A stretch of DNA of 44,644 bases from SIG607 sp045655165 (lineage in GTDB: Bacteria; Bacillota; Clostridia; Oscillospirales; Acutalibacteraceae), in NCBI GenBank assembly GCA_045655165.1, contig JAZOOT010000049.1, positions 1 through 44,644 on the forward strand, in the 5' to 3' direction. The position numbers were made by a program, and so were the translations under genes. This document shows, piece by piece, positions 7,032-15,107 of the stretch. Position 1 is the first letter of the stretch, and the number at the start of each line of letters is the position of its first letter. A model generated the notes under the pieces. The model worked only from the letters and a program-made list of their open reading frames with translations. It had not been told where the DNA came from and did no database searches.

Positions 7032-7623
7032 ACGCCTTTTAAGTATATTTTTAGTTGCATTTTGTGTGGTTTTTTCGCTTTGCGGCTGCAAAAAAGAAAC
7101 AGTTTATTTGCCTGTTAAGGTTGACTGTTACCAAGGCGAAACTTTGGTACATTCAGATTTTTATACCTTTAATGAATGGGGATTTTTAACAAGCGAATCT
7201 TCCGTTTTTTACGGTGCAGAATATAAAACCGAAAACACAAAGTATAATTACGATGAAAAAGGCAATCTTGTTTCGGCCTTATATACTATTTCCGATACCG
7301 AAACCGAATATACCGCCGAAAAAGTGTCAGAATATAAATACAACTTAATCTCAAAAGACGGTGACAAATTGGTTGTTATTTTTGACGGAAAAGGCCATAT
7401 TGTTTATAAATCGCTTGAAAATGTTTACACTTTAGAACAAGCATACACCTACGACAAAAACGGTAAGCCGACTTCCCTTAAAATACAGCAAATTTCACCA
7501 TCGGGCAGCAGTAGATTAATCGAATATATAATTGCTTTCACTTCAAACAACACCTACGAATATTTTGAAGACGGAAACAATAATACTCGTTTTGTTGTAA
7601 CCTGTGAGATTTTAAAAAAATAG
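7003..7623 (+). CDS. putative lipoprotein with YD-like repeats
   Basis: The start is uncertain because the N-terminus lies inside the end of ychF in another frame; ATG 7003 is chosen, with ATG 6994 and TTG 7009 as alternatives. Residues 9-27 form a lipoprotein signal (KRLLSIFLVAFCVVFSLCGC), with Cys as the probable lipidation site. The mature part is beta-rich and has several segments of the form Y-x-YDEKGNL, YTYDKNGKPTS and TFNEWGFL. These resemble single YD/RHS-type repeats or the MORN-like strands of small secreted proteins. No enzyme motif is visible. It overlaps ychF and lies 9 bases before the zinc peptidase, suggesting one transcription unit. Confidence 0.75.
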   Translation: MLLNSCLTFKRLLSIFLVAFCVVFSLCGCKKETVYLPVKVDCYQGETLVHSDFYTFNEWGFLTSESSVFYGAEYKTENTKYNYDEKGNLVSALYTISDTETEYTAEKVSEYKYNLISKDGDKLVVIFDGKGHIVYKSLENVYTLEQAYTYDKNGKPTSLKIQQISPSGSSRLIEYIIAFTSNNTYEYFEDGNNNTRFVVTCEILKK

Positions 7624-7632
7624 GAGTTTAGT

Positions 7633-8346
7633 ATGCCTTTCTTTTATTACGGATATTATTTGAATAACGATTCACTTTACACTTATTCTATTTTACTTTT
7701 ATTTGCAGGGCTTATTTTGGCTTTGTTTGCCCAAATAAAGGTTAAATCAAACTTTTCAAAATATTCTAAAGTTAGTTCAACCCTAACGGGTGAAGAAGCA
7801 GCAAGACGACTTCTTTATTTAAACGGCATTAACGGGGTTGACATCAAAACTTGCCGTGGCAATTTAACCGACCACTTTGACCCAAGAACAAACACCATTT
7901 ATTTAAGCGAAAATGTTTTTTCCAAAAACACCGTTGCTGCGGTTGGTATTGCTTGTCACGAAGCAGGCCACGCAATTCAGTACGCAACAAAATATGCGCC
8001 ACTTAAAATTAGGAATTCAATTATTCCAATAACGCGCATTGGTTCTTCACTTTGTATTCCGCTTGTGTTTTTGGGATTTTTGTTCAGTTTTTATCCGCTG
8101 TCAATATTGGGCGTTACCTTCTTTGGACTTTCAATGCTGTTTCAGCTTATAACCTTGCCCGTTGAATTTAACGCTTCAAAACGCGCAATGCAAGGTGTAA
8201 ACGAAGACCTCACCTTAAACGGCGGTGCCGATACAACAGGGGTTAGAAAAATACTTACCGCCGCGGCACTTACCTATGTTGCCGCACTGGTTACTTCTTT
8301 AGCACAGTTTTTAAGGTTACTGGCACTGGTAAACAGGCGCCGATAA
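7633..8346 (+). CDS. membrane zinc metallopeptidase, YugP family (peptidase family DUF/PF04298)
   Basis: The 237-residue protein has an N-terminal membrane span (about residues 16-35), a soluble segment with the zinc motif CHEAGHAIQY near residue 115 (HExxH), and two hydrophobic spans at about 139-180. A C-terminal segment with EFNASKRA supplies a likely third zinc ligand (Glu). This layout is that of the neutral zinc metallopeptidases typified by Bacillus YugP, whose substrate is unknown. The start follows TAGGAG. A terminator follows the gene directly, so it ends the rightward unit beginning at ychF. Confidence 0.9.
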   Translation: MPFFYYGYYLNNDSLYTYSILLLFAGLILALFAQIKVKSNFSKYSKVSSTLTGEEAARRLLYLNGINGVDIKTCRGNLTDHFDPRTNTIYLSENVFSKNTVAAVGIACHEAGHAIQYATKYAPLKIRNSIIPITRIGSSLCIPLVFLGFLFSFYPLSILGVTFFGLSMLFQLITLPVEFNASKRAMQGVNEDLTLNGGADTTGVRKILTAAALTYVAALVTSLAQFLRLLALVNRRR

Positions 8347-8353
8347 AAAATTA

Positions 8354-8383
8354 AGCCGTATGCGTTGGCATACGGCTTTTTGT
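8354..8383. terminator. bidirectional terminator
   Basis: AGCCGTATGC pairs perfectly with GCATACGGCT around a TTG-type loop, with T-runs on both sides. It separates the YugP-like gene from convergent mscL. Confidence 0.9.
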
Positions 8384-8856
8384 TATTCAATTTCAGAAGT
8401 GCAGTGGGCGCAGCGTGTTGCATCTATTGCAATTTCGCTTTTGCAGTAGGGGCAAACCTTTGTTGTGGGTTCGGCCGCTTTTTCTTCCTCTTCTTTCTTT
8501 TTAACAAGCGCATTAAATTTTTCCTGTGCCTTCATCATTACACGAAGTGCAACAAAAATAGAAAATGCAATAATTAAAAAGTCAATTATCATTTGCAAGA
8601 AGTTACCGTAATTAAGGACAATTTCCGCTTGTGTTACTTCACTTGTTACACTGTCAACAATTTCGGGCTGTAATATGTACTTCATATCCGAAAGCGCAAC
8701 CTTGCCAGTTGCAAGGCCGATAAGCGGGTTAATAATATCGGCAACAAGCGATGATACTATTTTGCTGAATGCACCGCCGACAATAACGCCGACAGCCATA
8801 TCAATTATGTTCCCCTTACTAATAAACGCCTTGAAATCTGCAAAAAACTTTTTCAT
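8383..8856 (-). CDS. mscL: large-conductance mechanosensitive channel MscL with C-terminal zinc ribbon
   Basis: The first 30 residues (FKAFISKGNIIDMAVGVIVG, then GAFSKIVSSLV) are the diagnostic MscL N-terminus and first transmembrane helix. The second span is at about residues 86-107. The channel opens under membrane tension to release solutes. The protein has 157 residues against the usual 130-150, because a short charged helix (KKKEEEEKAAE) is followed by a rubredoxin-like zinc ribbon, CPYCKSEIAIDATRCAHC. Such tails are known in some Firmicutes MscL proteins. The gene is 15 bases downstream of alr on the same strand, and GGGGAAG precedes its ATG. Confidence 0.95.
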   Translation of the reverse strand: MKKFFADFKAFISKGNIIDMAVGVIVGGAFSKIVSSLVADIINPLIGLATGKVALSDMKYILQPEIVDSVTSEVTQAEIVLNYGNFLQMIIDFLIIAFSIFVALRVMMKAQEKFNALVKKKEEEEKAAEPTTKVCPYCKSEIAIDATRCAHCTSEIE

Positions 8857-8871
8857 TTTTACTTCCCCTTT

Positions 8872-9990
8872 TTAAACTGAAATTCTTGTTACGCGTGATT
8901 TTAAACCGCAAATAATTTCGTAATTTACGGTATTGCACAATTTAGCCACTTCTTCTACGGCAAGTTCCTTGCCGAAAAGCAATGCTTGGTCGCCAATTTT
9001 GCACTTTGTGTCTGTAACATCAACCACCGTTTGGTCCATACATACCCTGCCTAAAATACGGCATTTTTTACCGTTTATAAGCACGTATCCCTTGTTTGAA
9101 AGCGCCCTTGGATAACCGTCGGCATAGCCAACTGCAAGGGTTGCCACCTTTAAATCTTTATTTGCCGTAAAGGTGTTGCCGTAACTAACGCTTTCGCCCT
9201 TTCTTAAGGTTTTAACCATTGTTACAACAGTTTTAAATTCCATAACCGGAATTAAACCGTTTTTATTTTCAATGCTTTCATCGGGCACAAGGCCGTAAAG
9301 AATTATACCGCTTCGGCCCAAATCAAGATATTTATCATTATGCAATAAAATACCCGCCGAATTACAACAATGGGTGTATTTAAAGGAAAAACCGAATTTT
9401 TCAAGTTCTTCACACACCGTTTTAAAACGGCAGTATTGGTTATTTGTAAAACTGTAATCGCTTTCGTTTTCAGAATCGGCAACGGCAAAATGCGTATATA
9501 TTCCATCAAAAATTAAATTTTCAAACTGCTTTAATTCTTTTAATTCATTAAGCCCAAAAAGGTCGTCACTTCGGCAATCGAACCCAAGACGGCCCATTCC
9601 GGTATCAAGTTTTATGTGGCAATTTAATTTAATATTTTGTTTTTCTGCCGACTCGTTTAACTGTTTGGCATACTGATAATCGTAAACCGTTTGAATAACA
9701 TTGTTTTGCGCCAAAAGGTTTACTGCTTCGGGCGGAGTGTAACCTAAAATTAAAACGGGAGAATTACCCGCGTATTTTCTTGCCTCCAACGCTTCGCCAA
9801 TATCGGCAACGGCAAAAGAAGATGCACCCAACTCTTTTAAAACGGGTACAACAATATCAACACCATGGCCGTAAGCATCTGCCTTAACAACCGCCATAAT
9901 GTTAGAAGAACCCATTTTTTCTTTAATTATGTTAAAGTTATGTACAAGAGCCGAAACGTCAATTTCTGCCCATGCGCGTTTAATAAACAA
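8872..9990 (-). CDS. alr: alanine racemase
   Basis: This PLP-dependent enzyme converts L- to D-alanine for peptidoglycan synthesis. The 372-residue product has the PLP-lysine motif VVKADAYGHG (Lys near 36), the barrel motifs HIKLDTGMGRLG and CNSAG, the C-terminal catalytic Tyr in SYGNTF, and VCMDQTVVDVT. The start is TTG at 9990 with AGGTGG about 10 bases upstream; no ATG fits, since the alignable sequence begins FIKRAWAEID right after it. It is transcribed with mscL downstream and may follow eno and the permease-like gene in one leftward unit. Confidence 0.96.
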   Translation of the reverse strand: MFIKRAWAEIDVSALVHNFNIIKEKMGSSNIMAVVKADAYGHGVDIVVPVLKELGASSFAVADIGEALEARKYAGNSPVLILGYTPPEAVNLLAQNNVIQTVYDYQYAKQLNESAEKQNIKLNCHIKLDTGMGRLGFDCRSDDLFGLNELKELKQFENLIFDGIYTHFAVADSENESDYSFTNNQYCRFKTVCEELEKFGFSFKYTHCCNSAGILLHNDKYLDLGRSGIILYGLVPDESIENKNGLIPVMEFKTVVTMVKTLRKGESVSYGNTFTANKDLKVATLAVGYADGYPRALSNKGYVLINGKKCRILGRVCMDQTVVDVTDTKCKIGDQALLFGKELAVEEVAKLCNTVNYEIICGLKSRVTRISV

Positions 9991-10030
9991 AGCGTTTCAC
10001 CACCTAACCATTTAATTATATCATTCTTTG

Positions 10031-10414
10031 CTATTTTTGTAAAGCATAATTCATTCGTTCTAAAATTGGAAAAGCGGCGGCGCAAATAAACCCCCAAATA
10101 ACAGTAAAAAGCAAACTTATTTGCCCTAAAAAATTAAACTTTAAATTGCTGTAATCCCAAATATTTAGTTTAAGTCCTACATTAAAAATTAAGCCAAAAA
10201 CAAGTTCAACTGCCGTAATAATTAAACTGCCCACAATACATTTATACAAATACCTTTCGCCTTTCATTACCCTGTTTACAAGCAAAAGCAAAATACCGCA
10301 AATTCCGCCTGCCAAAAGCATTAAAGGGTGGGTGTGGCCGCGCCACAAAATTTCCACGCCGCCGTAAACGGCGGCGGAAAACAAAAAGATTAACAAATAT
10401 TTTTTACTATTCAT
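10031..10414 (-). CDS. small membrane protein of the putative ABC-transporter permease family (PF06541-like)
   Basis: The 127-residue protein has four predicted membrane spans (about 6-22, 31-46, 60-80 and 98-118). Its motifs, GGVEILWRGHTHPLMLLAGG and ELVFGLIFNVGLKLNIWDYS, match the small integral membrane family annotated as putative ABC transporter permease. No ATPase or binding protein gene is nearby, so a transport role is unproven. The ATG at 10414 overlaps the enolase stop by 8 bases, indicating translational coupling, and alr follows after 40 bases. Confidence 0.75.
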   Translation of the reverse strand: MNSKKYLLIFLFSAAVYGGVEILWRGHTHPLMLLAGGICGILLLLVNRVMKGERYLYKCIVGSLIITAVELVFGLIFNVGLKLNIWDYSNLKFNFLGQISLLFTVIWGFICAAAFPILERMNYALQK

Positions 10415-11657
10415 TTTCTATTCCTTTTATTTCATTTTCTATAAGCAAAAGTCGGTTATATTTCGCGGTGCGTTCGCTTCGACAGGGCGCGCCCGTTTTA
10501 ATACAAGGTGAGTTTGTTGCCACCGCTAAATCGGCTATAAAACTGTCTTCGCTATCGCCCGAACGGTGCGAAACAATGGGTTTATATCCGTGTTTTTTTG
10601 CAATATTTATAACCTCTAACGTTTCACTCAAAGTTCCTATTTGGTTTAATTTTATTAAAATACTGTTGCCAATTTTTTCGCTTATTCCCTTAGTTAAGCG
10701 TTCTTTGTTTGTAACAAATAAATCGTCGCCAACCAACATGATTTTACTGCCAAGTTCATTTGTTAGCGTTTGCCAATTTGTAAAATCATCTTCGCCCAAG
10801 CCGTCTTCAATAGAAACTATTGGGTAAGAATTACAAAGCGTATTATAGCGGTTTATTAAATCGGTTGCCGTAAAATTTTGTTTGGCTTTTGGCAAAAAAT
10901 AGCCATCATCTTTTACCCATTCGCTTGAAGCAATATCCAAAGCAATTTTTATTTCTTTTTCACTGTAACCCGCGGTTTTTATGGCTTCGCAAATTAAATC
11001 AAGTGCTTCGGTTTCGCTTTCTAAATTAGGTGCAAAACCGCCCTCGTCGCCAACCGAAGTTGAAAGCAAAGATTTATTTAAAATATTTTTAAGCGCACCG
11101 TAAATTTCACACGAAGCGCGAAGCTGTTCGCCAAAGTTTTCAATACCCTTTGGCACAATCATAAATTCCTGAATATCTAAATTATTTTTTGCGTGGGCAC
11201 CGCCGTTTAAAATGTTAAGCATTGGCGTTGGCAAACTTTTTGCCTGTTCACCGCCCATATAGCGGTAAAGCGGTACTTTTTTAGATGCCGAAACCGCCCT
11301 TGCAAACGCGAGCGACACACCCAAAAGAGCGTTTGCACCCAAGTTAGATTTATTCTTTGTGCCGTCAAGGGCTATTAAGGCGTTATCAAACTGTTCTTGC
11401 GAAGAAAAACTTTTATTAAAAAGCGCAGTAAAAATTGTATCGTTTACATTGTTTTTAGCGGTGTTTACGCTTTTGCCCAAAAAATAATGCGGGTCGTTAT
11501 CACGCAGTTCAACTGCTTCGTGTTTACCGGTTGAGGCACCCGACGGCACAATAGAAAACCCCTTGCTGCCGTCACTAAGGGCAAGGTGAACGCCCAAAGT
11601 GGGTGTTCCGCGGGAATCAAGTAATGAAAACGCCTTTATATCTTTTATTTTGTTCAT
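10407..11657 (-). CDS. eno: enolase
   Basis: Enolase dehydrates 2-phosphoglycerate to phosphoenolpyruvate in glycolysis. The 416-residue product keeps DSRGTPTL and VPSGASTGKHEAVELRD near the N-terminus, SVGDEGGFAPN with a catalytic Glu, SIEDGLGEDD with magnesium ligands, ILIKLNQIGTLSET with the catalytic Lys, and SHRSGDSEDSFIADLAVA. It is about 15 residues shorter than usual. It also differs at some normally constant sites (GAPCRSERTAKYN where most have GAPSRTDRVAKYN), but nothing essential is lost. It heads a leftward unit with the permease-like gene and alr. A TATAAT-like -10 lies about 40 bases upstream of its ATG. Confidence 0.95.
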   Translation of the reverse strand: MNKIKDIKAFSLLDSRGTPTLGVHLALSDGSKGFSIVPSGASTGKHEAVELRDNDPHYFLGKSVNTAKNNVNDTIFTALFNKSFSSQEQFDNALIALDGTKNKSNLGANALLGVSLAFARAVSASKKVPLYRYMGGEQAKSLPTPMLNILNGGAHAKNNLDIQEFMIVPKGIENFGEQLRASCEIYGALKNILNKSLLSTSVGDEGGFAPNLESETEALDLICEAIKTAGYSEKEIKIALDIASSEWVKDDGYFLPKAKQNFTATDLINRYNTLCNSYPIVSIEDGLGEDDFTNWQTLTNELGSKIMLVGDDLFVTNKERLTKGISEKIGNSILIKLNQIGTLSETLEVINIAKKHGYKPIVSHRSGDSEDSFIADLAVATNSPCIKTGAPCRSERTAKYNRLLLIENEIKGIENE

Positions 11658-11781
11658 AAAAAAACTCCTTTTTTATATTGTTTCCCAAAATATTATAATA
11701 TATTTATATATTTACTATTTAAAAATGCAAAAAGTTATGTTATAATACAATGGAATAAGTATGTTGAAAGGGTTTTCTTTA

Positions 11782-12555
11782 ATGGAATTTAAGAATAATG
11801 AACAAAAAGAAGAAAACAATTCTTTTGAAAATTTAATTTTTGGCAGAAATTCTTGTTTAGAAGCCGTGCGTTCGGGCAGGGAAATTGATAAACTTTTGGT
11901 CGCCCACGGCGTAACGGGCGGTACTGTTACCGCAATTATTGCAAAGTGCAAAGAAAAGGGCATTTTGGTAAAAGAAGTTTCGCCCAAAAAACTTGATTTT
12001 TTGGCAAACGGCATTAACCACCAAGGCGTTGCGGTTTCGTTTTCGGTGCAAAATTATGTTACTGTTAATGATATTTTAAAAATTGCCGAAGAAAGAAATG
12101 AACCGCCGTTTATTATTGTTTGCGATGAAATAGAAGACCCGCACAACTTAGGCGCAATTATTAGAACGGCAGAATGCAGTGGTGTACACGGAATTATAAT
12201 TCCAAAAAGGCGCAGTGCTTCGCTTAATGCAACGGTTGCTAAATCAGCAAGCGGCGCGCTTGAATATATGGCGGTTGCAAAGGTTACAAACATTGCCTCC
12301 ACCATTGAAGAACTTAAAAAAAAAGGTGTTTGGGTTTTTGGCGCCGATATGGACGGCAAAGATTACACACAGTTTGATTACAGTATGCCCTGCGCTTTGG
12401 TTATTGGAAACGAAGGCAAAGGCATTGGAAATTTGGTTGCCAAACGGTGCGATGAAATTATAAGTTTACCCATGTTTGGCAAAATAAATTCACTTAACGC
12501 TTCAGTTGCGGCAGGAATTTTAATGTACGAAGTTGTTAAAAAAAGAAACAAATGA
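11782..12555 (+). CDS. rlmB: 23S rRNA 2'-O-methyltransferase of the TrmH/SpoU family (RlmB-like)
   Basis: The product has 257 residues from the ATG at 11782, which has AAAGGG nine bases upstream; the in-frame ATG at 11761 lacks a ribosome binding site. The N-terminal L30e-like substrate-binding domain begins at FGRNSCLEAVRSG. The SpoU knot follows with its motifs DEIEDPHNLGAIIRTAE (motif 1), ALVIGNEGKGI (motif 2) and SLNASVAAGILMYE (motif 3), which form the SAM site. RlmB methylates G2251 of 23S rRNA. Other TrmH-family targets cannot be excluded. A TATAAT at 11741-11746 is the likely -10 box. Confidence 0.93.
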   Translation: MEFKNNEQKEENNSFENLIFGRNSCLEAVRSGREIDKLLVAHGVTGGTVTAIIAKCKEKGILVKEVSPKKLDFLANGINHQGVAVSFSVQNYVTVNDILKIAEERNEPPFIIVCDEIEDPHNLGAIIRTAECSGVHGIIIPKRRSASLNATVAKSASGALEYMAVAKVTNIASTIEELKKKGVWVFGADMDGKDYTQFDYSMPCALVIGNEGKGIGNLVAKRCDEIISLPMFGKINSLNASVAAGILMYEVVKKRNK

Positions 12556-12572
12556 AGGGAATTTTTTAAAAC

Positions 12573-15095
12573 ATGAATCCTTTTTCAAAGAAAAAACGGA
12601 ATCAAAGTTTATATGATATTTTAACCCCCGAAGAAATAGAGGAATTAAAGGAATCTTCTGCGTATGAAAAGCCGCTTTCTCCTTACGTTTTAACAAAGGA
12701 TGAAATTGAGCACGAAGAAGAAAACAAAACTTTTTTTCCAAATATTTCTCCGTTTGAAGAACTAAAAAAGAAAATAATTGGCCAAGAAGAAAACAATGAT
12801 AGTTTACAAGATGAAATTGTTTTTTCTACTTTTTCGGTAAACACCGAAATTTTTGATGTCGAAGAGGAAGAAAAAACCGAAGAAGAAAACAGTGATTACG
12901 GCGTTCAGCTTTCGGTTTTTGACGATATTACCGGCCCATACCCCGAAGAAGCCGAAGAAAATGTTGAAGACGGTGAACAAGGCGAAGTTAGTCTTTTTCA
13001 AATGTGTATGCCTTTTCTTACCGATAACGATGGTGAACTGCCAAAAGAAGAACCGCTTTATATTCTTGACAGTGTTGAAAAGATTTTAGGCATTGAAGAC
13101 GATGACAAAGTTGAAATTGAAGAAATTCAGCTTGGCGAAGAAGAAGAGGTTGTTACCACTATGGAAGACCTTACTAAAACCCAGGTTATTTCGGATATTG
13201 AAATGATAGCCAAAACCGAAGATGCAGAAGAAACACAGGAAGATACCCTTAGTTTTACCAAAACCATTCCTGTGGTTGTTACTCCAAAAGGTTTAGAACA
13301 CAGTTGCGAAATTGATATTTCTTCAGAAATTTTAAAGAAAACACCGCCAAAGGCAGAGTTTGAACAAATAAAAGAAGCCGACCCCGATGAAGATTTTATA
13401 CCAAATTATGAATATACCGGTGCAAAAAACATAAAAGGTGTTCGAAAAAAATTGCTTTTAAACCGCCGAAACCGCTTTTTAATGCTTTTTGCAGCAGTAA
13501 TTGCCTTTATTGTGGTTGGCATAACCGCTATTAGTGTGCAAAGCGAAAAAAGCACCGCGGCGGTTGTTGCAAGTTTTATTGGCGCAGCAATTTCGCTTTT
13601 TGCAGGGTACGACTGTGTCCTTGCGTTGCCATCATTATTTACAAAAAGGTGCATGAACGACGTTATATTTTTCTTTTGCGAACTTTTTACTTTTAGCGGC
13701 ATGGTTTTTGCTACCGCACTTAAATTAAGCGCAATAACCGTTTCGGGTTTGGCTTTATTGTTGGTTACCAACACTTTGGCAAGAAATATATTCTTGTTTA
13801 AAAATTCGCTTTACATTTATAAAAACTTCCGTTTAGCCACATCAAAAGGCACAAAACACGCCGTTTCGCTTATAGACGATTCGCCCACAACCTTTGCAAT
13901 GGCGCACAGGGCTATTGACGGCGATATTTTGGTTGCCGCCGCGCAGGAAACCGATTTTTTAAAAGATTTTATTAAAAACAGCACAATAGACCGAGATTTA
14001 CATTCGCTTACACGCATTGTGGCACTTGCAAGCATTATTTTAAATGCATTATTTTCTTTGGTAATTGGTTTTTACCATTCCGATTTTACAAGCGGTGTTA
14101 TTGCTTTTTCAGTCCTTTCTTCGCTGTTTTGCCCCTTTATTTTGTTTGGTGTAAACACCTTACCGCTTTCTTCGGCTTGTTCTAAACTAAACAAATTAGG
14201 CGGTGCAATAACAGGTGTTAAATCAGCAATTAAACTTGAAGAATGTAATGCCGTTGCGCTTGACTGCGATGCTATTTTCCCAAAAGGTTCTGTTAAACTG
14301 CACACCCTTAACATTTTAAGCGAAAACAATTTAGAAGAAACCATTGCCATTGCGGCAGCTATTACACAAACGGTTAAAAGCCCTCTTTACCCCATTTTTA
14401 AGGCGGCTACCGAAACCAATAGCGAAGTTGATATACCGGTTGCCGATTCTATTAAATATGAAGAACGGCTTGGTATTACAGGTTGGGTTGGCGACAGCCG
14501 TGTGTTTATTGGCAACCGCGCTTTAATGCTTGCCCACGAAATTCCCGTTGGCGATGCGCAGGAAGACAAGCGTTTATTAAGCGAAGGTTACTTTCCTGTT
14601 TACCTTGCGCGCGACGGTAAAGCATGTGCGCTTTTGGCGGTAAGTTATGAACCCCAAAAAAGCGTTACAAAACAACTGCAAAGAATTACGGGAATGGGTA
14701 TTACCTTGCTTATTAACAACTGCGACCAAAACATTTGTGAAGAAATGCTTTGCGATTATTTTGAACTTTTCACAGATTCAGTTAAAATTATGGGCGGAAG
14801 CGGTGTTCATATGTATAAAAACGCTACCGCCAAAAAGGAAAGTGCCGATTCTTTTGGATTTTTAACAGGCAAGGCCGACGCTTTGGCAGGAATTATTGGT
14901 TGTTCGGTAAAAATTAAAAAAGCAAACCTTCTGCTTGTTGCCGCTTGTATAATTTCTATTGTGGTTGGTTTTGTGTTCTTTGCATACAACCACTTTTTAG
15001 CGGCTTCGCTGTTTATTTCGGCATTTGATATTTTGTTGTTTAAATTAGCAACACTTATACTAACACTTATTGCGTATTTGTTTACTAAACCGTAA
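12573..15095 (+). CDS. P-type-ATPase-derived membrane protein with degenerate catalytic motifs (pseudoenzyme)
   Basis: This 840-residue protein starts with about 290 mostly acidic, low-complexity residues (runs of Glu), then shows membrane spans at about 300-322, 327-350, 365-410, 480-525 and 775-838. The region around residues 520-570 aligns with heavy-metal P-type ATPases: CPF at 520 stands where they have CPC/CPx, and VALDCDAIFPKG stands where they have VVxDKTGTLTxG. The aspartate (D564) remains but KTGTLT is gone. The SEHPLA-type motif reads VKSPLY, TGDN reads NNCD (715-718), and TGES and GDGxND are missing. The nucleotide-domain motif GWVGDSRVFIGNRALM is recognisable. It cannot be a normal ion pump; a structural or sensing role is likely. 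The gene lies 17 bases after rlmB and 12 before the O-antigen-ligase-like gene. Confidence 0.75.
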   Translation: MNPFSKKKRNQSLYDILTPEEIEELKESSAYEKPLSPYVLTKDEIEHEEENKTFFPNISPFEELKKKIIGQEENNDSLQDEIVFSTFSVNTEIFDVEEEEKTEEENSDYGVQLSVFDDITGPYPEEAEENVEDGEQGEVSLFQMCMPFLTDNDGELPKEEPLYILDSVEKILGIEDDDKVEIEEIQLGEEEEVVTTMEDLTKTQVISDIEMIAKTEDAEETQEDTLSFTKTIPVVVTPKGLEHSCEIDISSEILKKTPPKAEFEQIKEADPDEDFIPNYEYTGAKNIKGVRKKLLLNRRNRFLMLFAAVIAFIVVGITAISVQSEKSTAAVVASFIGAAISLFAGYDCVLALPSLFTKRCMNDVIFFFCELFTFSGMVFATALKLSAITVSGLALLLVTNTLARNIFLFKNSLYIYKNFRLATSKGTKHAVSLIDDSPTTFAMAHRAIDGDILVAAAQETDFLKDFIKNSTIDRDLHSLTRIVALASIILNALFSLVIGFYHSDFTSGVIAFSVLSSLFCPFILFGVNTLPLSSACSKLNKLGGAITGVKSAIKLEECNAVALDCDAIFPKGSVKLHTLNILSENNLEETIAIAAAITQTVKSPLYPIFKAATETNSEVDIPVADSIKYEERLGITGWVGDSRVFIGNRALMLAHEIPVGDAQEDKRLLSEGYFPVYLARDGKACALLAVSYEPQKSVTKQLQRITGMGITLLINNCDQNICEEMLCDYFELFTDSVKIMGGSGVHMYKNATAKKESADSFGFLTGKADALAGIIGCSVKIKKANLLLVAACIISIVVGFVFFAYNHFLAASLFISAFDILLFKLATLILTLIAYLFTKP

Positions 15096-15107
15096 GGGAG
15101 TGATTTT

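Noticed and set aside
10407..11657. Enolase as a decayed or non-functional copy
   Set aside because: A few usually constant positions differ and it is about 15 residues short, but all catalytic and magnesium-binding residues are present.
12804..13089. Open frames opposite or within the acidic region of the P-type-ATPase-like gene
   Set aside because: They result from the Glu/Lys-rich repeats read in other frames and have no initiation signals.
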